NCBI GenBank assembly: GCA_016758965.1
Contig: JAEPRB010000364.1
Coordinates: forward strand, 1-30,578
From: Circinella minor
Lineage: Eukaryota; Mucoromycota; Mucoromycetes; Mucorales; Lichtheimiaceae
DNA: 30,578 bases
Direction: 5' to 3'
The position numbers and the translations under genes were made by a program. Shown one piece after another: positions 1 to 10,760 of this stretch. A model generated the notes under the pieces. The model saw only the letters and a program-made list of their open reading frames with translations, made no database searches and was not told where the DNA came from. Every line of letters starts with the position of its first letter. The first letter of the stretch is position 1.

Positions 1-560
1 AAGTGTCAAAAGCGTGAATGGGTTTAATAAAAGTGAAAAAGTCACAGTGGTGACATTGTCATGGAGATGGAATGACACGACTTAATCTTTATTTGCTCTA
101 GATTGCTCAGTTCCTGTAGAATTTACATTAAAGTCAACTTTTTTTACTTTAAGGAATGGACGTTCTTTTTCCATTTTCATATTTTTCGCGTCATGGTATT
201 ATGAGTCTATCGAAGCGTAAATACGTTTAATAAAAGTGAAACGGTTGCCAGGGTAGCATTATCATGGAAATGAAATGACACAACTTAATCTTTGTCATGG
301 ATTGCTCAGTTCCTGTAGAATTTACACTTGTGTCTGTTTTTTTTACTGTAAGGAATGAGCGTTTTCCTTTTTTTTCTTTTTCCATTTTCATATTTTTCGG
401 GTCATGGTATTATGAGTCTGTCGAAGCGTAAATACGTTTAATAAAAGTGAAAAGGTTGCCAGGGTAGCATTATCATGGAAATGAAATGACACAACTTAAT
501 TTTAGTTTCCCACGCATTCCGGCAGATTTTACACTTATGGCACCCTTTTTTTTTATTAAG
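1..560. repeat. Tandem repeat of ~205 bp, about 2.6 copies
   Basis: Three copies begin near 12, 215 and 426 with GCGTRAATRSGTTTAATAAA, giving periods of about 203 and 211 bp. Each continues through a TCATGGARATGRAATGACAC block, and the first two also share TTGCTCAGTTCCTGTAGAAT, a T-rich tract and TTTTCATATTTTTCGSGTCA. Copies 2 and 3 are closer to each other than to copy 1. The third copy decays after about 510-560. No ORF is seen. The array may continue left of the window. Its nature (satellite or remnant of a larger element) cannot be decided here. Confidence 0.8.
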
Positions 561-1078
561 AAACGATGGCTTTTTTAAACTATGCAATAGTTTTCATGCA
601 GTTAATATGTTTATCACATTTGGATTTATACATGTTAAAATTTTCACATGTATTTTATTATTATTGTCTTTTTATTATTAAATATGTTGTAAAGTATATT
701 AGTAGTAAAAAATCATAAAATAGGCACAATAACTATTAAAAAAAATGAGGAAGACAAAATGTGCATTTTAAGAAAAACTGTTTCCCAATCATACGTATTT
801 GGAATCGTAAAAGTGTATAAGGTAACATTACATTGGGTGTGTGTGTGTTATTTACGGTACTTCCATTAATCAAAAGTATTACTTACATAGGTACGTAAAG
901 AGGATTTAAGTAAAAGATATTCATTATTAGTTTCCTCGTGGTAAATTAGAATAGCGTTAGCTATATACATATATAACCTTATTATTATGAAGTCCTTACA
1001 TCATATTCATCAAGTATCAATAGGTAGTTATTGAAGACGGTAGGATAGTAATACATGACCGAAGACAGCGGATTCAAA
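561..1078. other. Intergenic, no gene seen
   Basis: This is AT-rich sequence with homopolymer runs, a short GT run near 838-849 and an 8-base G run near 1094 just beyond it. I find no convincing ORF, tRNA or other RNA gene. It separates the left-edge tandem repeat from the 3' end of the nuclease-like pseudogene. Confidence 0.5.
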
Positions 1079-2079
1079 TTAAGCATAGTCATGTGGGGGG
1101 GGGATGGCACGACCGCAAGATAGCACGACTTTGGTTGCTGTCTTGTCAATGGAGTTATCTGGATGTAAAATTTTTTCATATTTTCGCTTGTATGATTGAG
1201 GAATAAGTTTATTATTTTCTAGAATATTTTTTGTTCTACTCCACATCGTTACACCAGGTATTTCTTCTAATAACGTCCATATTGTTTTTGTCATTGTATT
1301 CGTTGTTTCTTTACATATTTGTAAAATGTCTTTCATTTGATTTTCTCCTTCAGTTATTTCTTCCTGAAATATACATGTAGCAATTGAATAGAGAAGTCGG
1401 ATGGTTGAATCGGTCGAAAAAGGATTTGCCAAAAGCGAAAGGTAATGCTCAATAAGAAAGTTAGACAATGCGACAAAAGGAGGTAGAAGCAATTTTGAGC
1501 TTGATTTCAATGAGCTTTCGCTCACGAAGTAGCATGCTGGTGTGCAAGGGTGGAAAGAATAACGTAACAGAAAAGCTAGTTTTTGTTGTGTGTGATTTTT
1601 TTTTGAAACTTCATACTTCATTGAGAAAGTAACGAGGGTGATAATAATGGGTACATAGAGTTTTTTTTAATGTTGACGGTATACAGAAATGGAGTAATCC
1701 ATTAGCCTCAAAATAAAGTCGTTGTTAACCGTACGTTGTACTTCAATTAGTACAGGGGGGAAATTCTCATCACTTGACTTGGGTAGATACAAAATATCGG
1801 AAATAGTGCGGTTTGGCCACTCAGTTAGCCAAGGTGAGTATTGATCTTTTGATTTGGGGCCAAGTATAGTTTCAACGAGATTATATTTACTACAGCAAAG
1901 TCCAATAAAATATGTTTTGATACAAATCAGTATCAGGTCGATGTCGATGAGGTAGTTGTACAGTTAATAGTTTAGTCACTGGGCGCTTTATTAACCCAAG
2001 CGGTCTTTTCCTTATCATTTTGTTGAGATTTGATACATCTGGATTATAAACATCATATTCGGCTTTTCATTTCAGACAT
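1079..2079 (-). pseudogene. PD-(D/E)XK (Rpn/PDDEXK_2-type) nuclease-like protein, broken
   Basis: Read from 2079 down to 1079, the strand encodes a recognisable protein interrupted by frame changes and stops. The segments in order are: a short start at 2077-2079; a frame containing EYDVYNPDVSNLNKMIRKRP and later LPHRHRPDTDLYQNIFYWTL; after a frame change near 1890, a segment with TISDILYLP...FPPVLIEVQ...DFILRLMDYSISVYR; an in-frame TAA at 1667-1669; then LYVPIIITLVTFSM and a 180-codon tail to 1079. The spaced D...ExQ pair followed by DFIxRLxxY and a hydrophobic strand fits the PD-(D/E)XK fold of Rpn-like recombination-promoting nucleases and transposase-like proteins (family knowledge). At least two frame changes plus one nonsense codon argue for a pseudogene. 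An intron could explain one break but not all. Similar proteins are, from memory, multicopy in Mucorales, which would fit mobile-element ancestry. Confidence 0.6.
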
Positions 2080-2113
2080 TAGTACATTAATTATTTGATA
2101 TTATAAGGACCCT

Positions 2114-2600
2114 TCATATTATTTTGTTCCATTTCTTACCTGCAAACTCTTTTCGCTTTTCATAAGCAAAATGAGTCCATGTATTATGCGCTTTCGAATG
2201 GGCGAATAACTTCACAACCGTATTACCAAACATTCTCTCAAAGTTTTCAATTAAAAAACAACATCTATTCACAGTATCCCACTTTGCATTTTCAAGCTTT
2301 TCTTCGGCTTGTTCAATAAAATTATCAGCTAATTCTTGGTTTTTATCCATTTCTGGATTTATAAATCTCCCTTTTTTTTCGTTATAGAGCATGTTTTCTC
2401 CTGTTCGTGCTTCTATTCCCTTATTACCGTTGGCGGTTGAATTTGCTGAAAACCCAGAACTGCTACCTTAATACACCAGTCAGCAACCCATACAAACTCA
2501 AGTTGTTCATCATATAAAGTATTTCCAGCTTTGCTTCTAAGTTCAGCGTAGTGTGTTAGGATAGTTTGAGGGTCTACTTGTTCATTCCTTTTGAAGATGA
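2114..2600 (-). pseudogene. Unidentified protein remnant with one frameshift
   Basis: Two reading frames on the minus strand form one plausible protein. The first runs from about 2600 to 2413 (EQVDPQTILTHYAELRSKAG, then FVWVADWCIKVAVLGFQQ). The second is open from about 2440 through ENMLYNEKKGRF to a stop at 2114 and ends in THFAYEKRKEFAGKKWNKI. The frames overlap around 2413-2440 and differ by one base, so a single indel separates them. The product would be about 155 aa, mixed charged and helical, with no signal peptide. No start codon is clear: the ATG at 2677-2679 leads through a low-complexity F-rich stretch that is more likely non-coding. It lies about 35 bp upstream of the nuclease-like pseudogene on the same strand, and the two may once have been neighbours or one locus. 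I do not recognise the family. Confidence 0.4.
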
Positions 2601-3273
2601 AACGATTTAAAAAAATATGGAAGTAAAAAAAAAAAGAGAAAGAATTATATTTTATTTTGGGCAAAAAAGGTTTGACCAAATTGTAATGCAGGTGTCCACT
2701 TCAGGTAGCACTCTTTTTTTCACTTTAGTTAGTTTCAACAGAAATATAAAAATGGACCGCCCATACATGGTCTTGGGGACCTTGCGTGCCTATTTTTTTT
2801 ATACTCTCCTTGTTCGCAACCCAACAAATAAGCTATTATAGAGTGTCATGACAATGAGAGTGGGTAACGCTTTGCCAATGGCCATTGTAATAGAAAAATA
2901 TATGACTAATAATTAAAGAGTTTATATTAACTATACAAAGTCTTTGAGTAGTTTTTTTTATAGTTTGAATATATTAAACCATTCATTAAAAAAAACTCAA
3001 TACTAAAATTTCTGATTTATAATACATTGTTCATTAAACAAAATAGTAAATAGATTGTTTTTATCAAATATAAAAGTAATAATAATAATAATAATAGTAA
3101 TGATAATGGATACAGATACTGAATGAAATAAGAGAAAAAGAAAAACAAAGGTGGTTGATGTGCGTTGAAGGGAATGATATGTAGAAAATTTTATGTTAGC
3201 TATTGTCATGGGTGTTATATGTAAACAGTTTAAAAAAACAAAGAGGAAAGAAAAAAGGTTAAGTTAAATAGAT

Positions 3274-5930
3274 TTAAAGATCACTTTCTTTGATCTTTCC
3301 ATCAGTTAATTCCTTTTCTAATTCTGCAAGTAAAGCTTCATCATCATCTTCTTCACCTCGATAAGCTCTTACTGGACCAGGCGAAGTCTTTTTCAATGTT
3401 GGTATCTGCACTGGACCTGCAGGCAAAACACGGATAGGAGGTGCAATAGCAGGATCTTCAATACGAGCTGCTTCTGCCTTTTGAATAGCTGCTCGTTCTT
3501 CAGGAGTCCAATCACGTTCAGCAGCAGGTACCAAAAGGGTATCAATAGTTCCTTCTTCGAGGTGTGTTGATACATCTTCAAATTGCTATAAAAAAATTAT
3601 GTATATAGATGAGTTAGAAAAAGCAATAAACAATTATAACGCACTCACACAAGATTAATATCCTATTTAATATGATCACTTACACCACGGTATTCACCGC
3701 CAACAAAGAGTTGAGGAACTTCCTTTGCGCGACCATCACTTAATCCATTATTGTTACAACGCTTCATATGCTGTAAAGCAGCTTCACTTGCTGCTACATC
3801 TACTAATTCAAATTTGATATCGTTTGCCTTAAGCAATTGTTGGATCTCGTCTTGCTTTCTCTTAATCTATTTTAATTAGTGAGAAACCGGTGTCATAAGT
3901 ATATAAATAATAAGATGCAACTCAATGATAAATTTAAAATAATGATAATAATAATAACTTACGACAGCATTGCCACTAACAGTTGAAATATATACTTGGA
4001 CTTTCTTAGTATCCAATGGAATCAAGACAGGACCAGAATCATCCTTGGCAGCATTCATAATACGTTGAGAAGGTGATTGGGTAGGTCGGGGACCATTTGT
4101 CTTTTTTAAAACAGACATAGGTCGAGGAGCTGGCCAAGAAACAGCTGCAGTTGGCAAATATCTTGACGTCCATCCTTCTCTAGATTGATCTTGAACCTTT
4201 TTCAAACTTCGGAGCTGAGCCACGTGGTCTTGTTGCAGATCCGTCAATTCAGATTGATGCGACTGTTGCATTGTCTCAATTTGAACCGCATGAGAGTGTT
4301 CAGCTTGTTCAAATTCATGTAAAATACGTTCAATTTCATCATCCATCATATTGGCATTGCTATTATTCTTGACTTTGGTTTCGACTTCTTCCAATCTTGT
4401 TTGTAACTCAAGCATATCTTTTTTATGACGTTGTTTCAATGTCAAAATACTACCCGATTGACCTGTCTTTAATTTACGAAGTTCATCTTCATGCGATTCT
4501 TGTAAAATATCTAATGCTTGTTTTTGTTCAGATAACAATTTTTCTTTTTCTGCCATTGCTTCTTCATGTCGACGGAGACTTTCTTCATGAGCCAATTTTT
4601 GGGCTTCGAGTTGTTTATTAAGTTTTTCGATTTGTTCTAATTGACCATTATCTTGTTCTCCTTCTTGAATTTGTGTTCGTAAGGTTTCCAATTCTTTTTC
4701 CTTGCTGGCTAAACTACGAACAGCTTCCTCATTCTATTTTTCCAGAATCAGTTTAGTATTTTTTTTCTTCCCATTGTATTAAATTTTGTTTTCGTTCTGG
4801 TACGACCAAAGTTAATTTTTATTTCGTTTTTTAATAAAAAGAGAAATATGTTACCTCAAGTTTTAATTTTTCAAGTTGTTCAACAGCACCATCAATATTA
4901 TTTTGTGATTTTTCCATTTCCCACTTTTCACGTTCTTTTTTTAAAGCTTGTTCTTTTTCTTCTAACGCCCGCTCTCTTTCAGCAAGTGATTCATCCTCAT
5001 CTTTAATAACAATATTAGGTACATTTTTCTCCGCTTGAAGTCGTTCTCGTAGATTCTCCAATTCTTTCTCCCGTTGTTCTAATTGTTGTTCTTTATCTTG
5101 AAGTTTCGTAATATTTTCTTCATTTTGTGCCTGAAGTGTATCTAATTCCAGTTGACTAATGGATGATTTCAATTCTAATGAAGAACGGGGTTGTTCTTCA
5201 ACAGTAGGTGTTGATGGTGGTTTTTGTTCCAATAATTGTTGTTTCAATAATTCAAGTTCGGCTTTTTGTTTTGCAATCACTTCAAGGTTCTCATTATGCT
5301 AAAAAAAAACAGGATAATTAGTTTCAAACTTCTTTCTAATAAACACATTTTTCACCTTTCCCCTTTCCCCTTACTCCAAAATCCCTTCCCTCCATCCTGA
5401 TCCCTTCTTTTCTCCTTATTTTGACTTTATATGGAAAACCAAGGAGAAAGACAGAAAACAAAAGAAAAAGAAAAAAGATAATTCATATATATATGTATGT
5501 ATATTACCTTGAGTTTTAAATCGTCAAATTCTTCTCTCATCTGAGCAACAGGCGATTTACGAATTGAAGAAGCAGTGGACGCATTTCGAGAATGGGAACT
5601 GGGACGGGCACTGCTCCGAACAGAAGGGGCTGTACCTGGCGGTGGTGGCGGTCGTGTATGAGGAGAACGGGGACGATTATCAGGACTAGGAGAACGTTGA
5701 GCAAGTGATGTACGTGAAGCAGGTCGTCGGACTTGTTTACCCGTTGTTGTATTTGTTGTATCAGTTGAAGCTTTGGAAGCAACAGAAGCTGTACTTTTAC
5801 GTTTCGACATGGGCGTTAATGATTTTTTCTTAGTCATCGATCCACCTTTAACAGACCGGTTGGTTGCATCATCCGGACTTAACAAAGTAGGCTTTTTTGC
5901 TGGTTTCTTTCGAGGACCCAGACAAACCAT
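3274..5930 (-). CDS. Coiled-coil protein with C-terminal SH3BGR/thioredoxin-like domain
   Basis: Five exons, all joined in phase 0: 5508-5930, 4855-5298, 3963-4733, 3684-3866 and 3274-3585. They encode 710 aa. Donors are GTAAT/GTAAC/GTAAG and acceptors TAG; introns are 209, 121, 96 and 98 bp. Residues 1-140 are basic and Ser/Pro/Arg-rich with a PPPPPG run, which suggests a disordered region. Residues about 145-490 are Glu/Gln/Lys/Leu heptad-like coiled coil. From about 532 (VQVYISTVSGNAV) through exon 4 (IKRKQDEIQQLLKANDIKFE...VPQLFVGGEYRG) to FED at the start of exon 5 lies an SH3BGR-like thioredoxin fold, as in SH3BGRL (VYxxxxSGxxxIKKKQxxxxxxLxxxxIxFExxDxA). The CXXC active site is absent, as is usual for SH3BGR proteins, so a redox enzyme role is unlikely. 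The acidic tail has EEDDDEALLAELEKEL. By inference it is a cytoplasmic scaffold or adaptor. The start is the first ATG of exon 1, with A-rich sequence upstream. Confidence 0.85.
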
Positions 5931-6817
5931 TATTTGTTTGTTATAAAATAAAAAAAAAATAAAAAGGAAGAAAAAAAAAGTTTGTTATTGAAAAGAAAAA
6001 GGAAAAAAAGAAAAGGGAAAAAAAAAACAATAAGAACTAAAGAACACGCTTCTTTCTTTGGTTGTTTTGGTCATTTTTTACATGTTATAAAAATAACCCA
6101 CAAGCACAGATTCCGAAAGTGGTAGGAAGGTTACTGATTTCCTTTTTTGTAGGTTGCACGAGTGCATATTTCTTGCATACTTTTAAAATATTTTTTTTTC
6201 TCAATGTGGAGAAACTTTCAAGAGGAGGAAAAGAAAGTATTAACATAATGAAATATTTTGTCAATTTAAAAAGAGGAGCTTATCTTTATTTTTTTTTCAT
6301 TTTGGTAATATACCGATCTTTAATCGATGTTAAATATTTTTTGTCTCCTCGTTTAAAGCTAATAATTTACTGAAGGAGAAAGTAAAAACATACATAGTTA
6401 AGGAATAACCTATATACATGGGTATTTTTTCATTTATATAAAAGTATCCATAGCAACAACCAAAAAAAAAAAAAAAAGGAAAAACAACAATAACTCCTAT
6501 TATCAAAAGATAAGAATTATTATCAGATAAATTAGAGAAGAAACAACAACGTGTTGTATAAAGATACTCGTGGAAAAAAACCTGCTTTTTGCCACTGCAT
6601 AAAACCTTTTTTCTTCATTTGATCCAAAACCCCTTTATCATACGTATTTATTTGAAACAAAAAAAATAGGGCACATTTTATATTTTAGAAGCCTAGGGAT
6701 GATTATCAGCTTTAATTAACTATTAAACTAATAATCTATATACAAAAGGTAATATAATACAATAATTGATTTTACAATAACAAAATGTACAATTATTACA
6801 TTAAATATATAACTATG
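5931..6817. other. Intergenic: promoter of coiled-coil gene and 3' flank of F-box gene
   Basis: Both neighbours are on the minus strand, so this holds the 5' region of the 3274-5930 gene and the 3' UTR of the F-box gene. It is A/T homopolymer-rich (long A runs around 5950-6030 and 6460-6480). A 103-codon plus-strand ORF at 6062-6373 is F/Y/I-rich with no recognisable domain and is probably chance. Confidence 0.5.
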
Positions 6818-9118
6818 CTAGATTTGATTAAAGAAAGAAGAAAATGGATCCATAGGTGTCTGTCCAAAAGCTGTTATAAACATATCCCGGTTATTTTCCA
6901 AGCAAACAGTGATTCGTTCAGAGGTTAACATTTCTCGTAATTCTCTACACGCTTCCTCAATCTGTTTCATCTCTTCTGTGGAGGCGAAGCGTGAAGAATT
7001 CCATATTTCACTTAATCCGAGATATTTCAACTGTTGCATCGTTCCCATAAAACCATTACCAAATCGCTGAATACCATTTGCTGTAATTCTTTCTGTAGTA
7101 TTCTCTCCTTCTCCTCCTCCTCTTTCTCCTCCTCCTTGTAATCGCATTCTTCTACGATTACGACGTAAAATAAACGGACTTCTTGAATACCCAATTTGTA
7201 AATATTCCAAGTTACTGTTTGCAAAATTTCCCACAATAGCATCCAATACACCATCTGTAACAGTCATTATATCCAAAAGACATAATCTTCGTAACGATCG
7301 ACTACAATTCCCATGTAGCATAGCAACTATACTTTCTGCTGAAACAGTCGACGTACGATGGATTATTACAGGCATCGCTTTATTTCGTCGAATTCTCAAG
7401 TAATGTAAATTATCCAAGTTTCCAATAGTAGGTAGTATATCTTCTCTAGTAACTAAGGCTGGATCTAAATCAATCATCTCCAGACACGGAGTATTAAGAA
7501 TTGCATTTTTTAAATTCAAAAGTTCTGAAGAAGCTTGCAAATCGACAACTCCATGTAATGATAAGCATCGTAACTGGGGCCAGCCCGTAACAGGAGGATT
7601 CAATATAAGCGCTCCCATACCCGTCGAATCTGACAGACATAGTGTTTGAAGCTGTTGTCGTTGTTGTAACCCCGAAATCACTTGACGAAACGGCATTTGA
7701 CATTGCAAATAGACGTTTCGCAAACATGGGGATGATTGTAACATGGTAAATAAATTCTGCGCGGTAGTTTGATTGGTAGAGAGTATAATATTAGTATCGT
7801 TAATCTGAATATCACATAAATTTGTGAATTTTGATGGTGGGAATAATAATGTTGCCAAAGGACAATGTGTTACACAGATCGCTTCAAGGGTTAAGTGATG
7901 TTTCTCGAATACGGAGCTTATAATTTCTTGGTTGATACCTCCTTGAATGTTCTGAATGATAAGACACCGTAATTTTGACCTTCTTACATCTTCTTTGCCT
8001 GTGCTTTGTATTCGATAACCATCAGTACCATTATTTGTTACTGACATAATGAATTGTCGTGAAAAATTGGATGCTATACGATTACTACCATCAATAATTT
8101 TGTCGTTGTCGTTGTATTTATCATTCCCACCACAAATATCCACATTTTGACATACTGGAAGAAGTGATGATCGGTTGCATAATAGATGTATTAACTGACT
8201 ACCACTATTTATATTACTATTACTATTATTATTGTTATTATTGTTATAATTATCATTATCATTATCATTATGGCTCGTATCAGTCATTAAATCCTTGTTG
8301 ATGTATATACTTTTTAGCCTGGGTAATAATTCAAGAAGGCGTTGGAAATAATTCATTTCCATCGCACATCCAATATTCAACGAAATAATGTTTTGTAATG
8401 GTCGCCGTGGTAATAGTCTTCCATCGAGCCGAAGATTTAATGGACGAATTTCATTATAATGCCGATATTTTAAATGCATGAGTTGGTGTGAATGGCAATG
8501 CTTCAAGATGACTGCGAGAAGACGAATATATCGAGGATCTCCTTTTATATTTATATCCAGTTGTTTCAAACTTGGGCCTGAAATTTGTAATATTTCTTTT
8601 AAGATGTGAATATCATTTGAATCGGATGATATACGTACTAAAGATTATATATTATTGGAAAAAAAGCATAACGTCAGTATAGATACATCCAACCCTCCTC
8701 CGTTCCATTCACCTATTTCTTTTGTAAAAAAAAATAATATAGTAAAAAACTTACATAAATCAAGTGCATTACAATTTAACTTTTTCAAATATTCAAGAAC
8801 AACTCTTTGTTCTTCTTTACTCTTGTCTTGAACATCCACTTTATGTACGTGTTGTCCTTGTAGAGTAACAGGTGCTAACTTTAATAACGTGCCATAATTA
8901 CATCTGGCTTCTGTCATGTTTTCCCATAACCCTGGCCAATGAAGTAAGAATGAGCGCCAAGTTAATGACACTTGTGTGAATCGTATACATTCTCGAAAAG
9001 AACAAAGTTTAAATATAGTAGAAATTGCATCATATGGAAGATGAGTAACAAAGTCTTTTTTAATGACAACAATACTTTCATGTTGTGGATGTTGTAAATT
9101 CCAAGTTATTGTACTCAT
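6818..9118 (-). CDS. F-box / leucine-rich-repeat protein
   Basis: Two exons (8755-9118 and 6818-8637) joined by a 117 bp GTAAGT...TTTAG intron in phase 1 give 727 aa. The junction reads NALDL-LRISSDSNDIHILK. Residues about 22-65 form an F-box: FVTHLPYDAISTIFKLCSF, then a TQVSLTWRSFLLHWPGLW stretch. The rest carries irregular leucine-rich repeats, for example LRCLIIQNI, LRNVYLQCQ, LQTLCLSDS, LRCLSLHGV, LRRLCLLDI, LEYLQIGYS and LKYLGLSEI. F-box proteins bind Skp1 in SCF ubiquitin ligases, and the LRRs usually bind the substrate; the substrate here is unknown. Two simple-sequence insertions interrupt the LRR part: an Asn/Asp run from ATT/ATC triplets (plus strand 8205-8270) and a Gly/Glu/Arg run (7098-7138). 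Confidence 0.85.
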
Positions 9119-9736
9119 TTAGCTATATAAAAGAAACAATAGAATGAAAAACTAAAGTGGAAAAGAACAAAAAAAAAAAAAAATGTGGGGTGCGGCATTT
9201 ACTGCTGCTGCGGTCTTTTGTTTATGGGCTTTTTGTTATTTGCCTGGTTTGACAACAAATATAGGTCCATGTTGTCGTATACCATATGGTCTTGGCAAAA
9301 CAAAAGCGAATATAGATAGTCCAGTACTATTATTATTATTATTATTATTATTAATGTATAGCTTGTTTCTTAAGGGATCACGAACAGTCTTACAATAGTA
9401 GACATATCACCATTTAAGGGCGGTATTACTATTGTAAATGACATAATAATTTATTTCGATTATCATTGATTTACTATGTCCCTACAATGATATTTTAAAC
9501 CTTATAATTTATTTTTTATTTTGAATCATTACAATGGTTTTTGAGCTATCTATGGACATGGTATGTCTCATCTCTGCAACGTCAATCGCCTCTTTAAATA
9601 ATAATTCAACTTTGCAAAAGAGATTACTATATTTCGAATAGATTTCCATCCTTTATCATAAGTAAATATAACTTGGTGGCCAAGTAGTAGATAGTACAAA
9701 ACATAACACGTTTGTGTCATTAACTATTTAAATAAG
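9119..9736. other. Intergenic between F-box gene and the secreted-protein array
   Basis: This contains the 5' region of the F-box gene and an ATT microsatellite at about 9328-9352. The 71-codon plus-strand ORF at 9183-9398 derives its Leu run from that microsatellite and is not supported. From about 9655 the sequence weakly resembles the E-type spacer relics found between the array genes (GGTGGCCAAGTAG...AGTACAAAACATAA compared with GGGCGGCTAG...AGTACATAATATAA at 16657), so the array may begin here. Confidence 0.4.
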
Positions 9737-10052
9737 TACGTATCAACTTTTCTTCACAGTCGAATATGAAGGATTATTATTTTCTTTCTCATTAGTGGGT
9801 ATATCTATCGATGTTGTCAGAAAGTAGTATTCGATTAAAAAAAGAAAAGGCCGCAGTAGTTATACTGAAGACAAAGACGAGAATAAATCAATGGTTATTT
9901 TCTTCATATTAGGATTACATCTAACATTGGTACCGTATTATACTTACAGAAATAAAGAAAGTAGTTCACGAAACAATCAATACCACAAAACCATACACCT
10001 CGAAAACTAAACACAGCACTATTAAAGCATCTCGTTGCCCCTACTAAATATT

Positions 10053-10577
10053 ATGAGGAAACAATCCCAACCTCTGCTTACGGCAGAGAAAGTCAGTAAA
10101 CTCACTGAAGACTTCAAAAAATACCGATCTTATATCGCATGTCCCACCAAAAAATGTGCTGCTACCAACATGGATACAAACGGTTACACAACGCACCAAC
10201 TACCAAAGCAACCAAGATTCAAATGTCGCACATGTAACAAAGGAAACGTCAACACTCGAACAATGCAACAAATGATTCAGACACTAGTTTCAGCTCGTCA
10301 TGGTCAAGAAAAGACCATGGCGGACATAGTCCTGCAGAACTAAGAGCCTGAAAATGATTCACCTTCATCCTTTCATAATAATGGATGGATCAATTTAGAT
10401 GAACTCAAGACAATACCTATAACCAAAAGGGTTCATCGTGTTAACCCCGAATAACTTGCAAAAGATTTCCAGAATGATGGTGCTAGTGATATCACCGTGG
10501 AAACTGATCTTATTATCAACCAAAAGGGACAGAACAAACGAACATTCTCTGAAAGGAGCAACTCCCCTATTATCTAA
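10053..10577 (+). pseudogene. ORF1-like zinc-ribbon protein remnant with two in-frame TAA codons
   Basis: The frame starts at ATG 10053 and is open to TAA at 10341-10343, continues in the same frame to TAA at 10452-10454, then to TAA at 10575-10577. All segments look protein-like (after the first stop: EPENDSPSSFHNNGWINLDE; after the second: LAKDFQNDGASDITVETDL). Four cysteines in CPTKKC...FKCRTC could form a zinc ribbon. Each internal TAA could derive from CAA (Gln) by one C-to-T change; this is inference. Placement before a second short ORF suggests a two-ORF retroelement. Other genes here end in TAA, so stop-codon reassignment is not indicated. Confidence 0.5.
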
Positions 10578-10604
10578 AACCACCCCTACATATTAATTTT
10601 CAAT

Positions 10605-10650
10605 AAATAAAGAAAGAAAGAAAGAACAAAGAACAAAGAACAAAGAAAAT
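10605..10650. repeat. AAAG / AAAGAAC simple repeat
   Basis: AAAGAAAGAAAGAAAGAAC is followed by repeats of AAAGAAC. It sits between the ORF1-like frame and the next ATG at 10659, inside the inserted element. Confidence 0.85.
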
Positions 10651-10658
10651 AAGCAATT

Positions 10659-10760
10659 ATGGCTAATCCCTCAATCAAACTAACACTTTTTAACGCCACA
10701 GGTATCAAGAAGCCAGCAATAAATTCAATTCTCACTTATACGTATCCCATCTATTTTCCT
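10659..10760 (+). pseudogene. Possible start of a LINE ORF2 (endonuclease N-terminus), truncated
   Basis: The ORF begins MANPSIKLTLFNATGIKKPA, 81 bp after the ORF1-like frame. A short strand pattern of hydrophobics then N-x-x-G resembles the first strand of APE-type endonucleases at the start of many LINE ORF2 proteins (family knowledge; weak match). Past about 10740 the frame becomes low-complexity (F/S/T/Y-rich) and no further endonuclease or polymerase motif appears. The frame stays open to 10928, but the tail is probably not original coding sequence. Confidence 0.3.

Noticed and set aside
6062..6373. 103-codon plus-strand ORF between the coiled-coil and F-box genes
   Set aside because: The translation is F/I/Y/K-rich with no motif and the base composition is like intergenic DNA. 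Long open frames arise by chance where T and A runs avoid stops.
9183..9398. 71-codon ORF starting with MWGAAFTAAAVFCLWAFCYL, signal-peptide-like
   Set aside because: It lies in the F-box 5' flank, and its Leu run comes from an ATT microsatellite. There is no further domain, intron or paralog in the window.
10341..10454. Reassigned TAA codons (alternative genetic code)
   Set aside because: Genes for eL18, the coiled-coil protein, syntaxin and the array members end at TAA at family-appropriate lengths, so the internal TAA codons mark a pseudogene.
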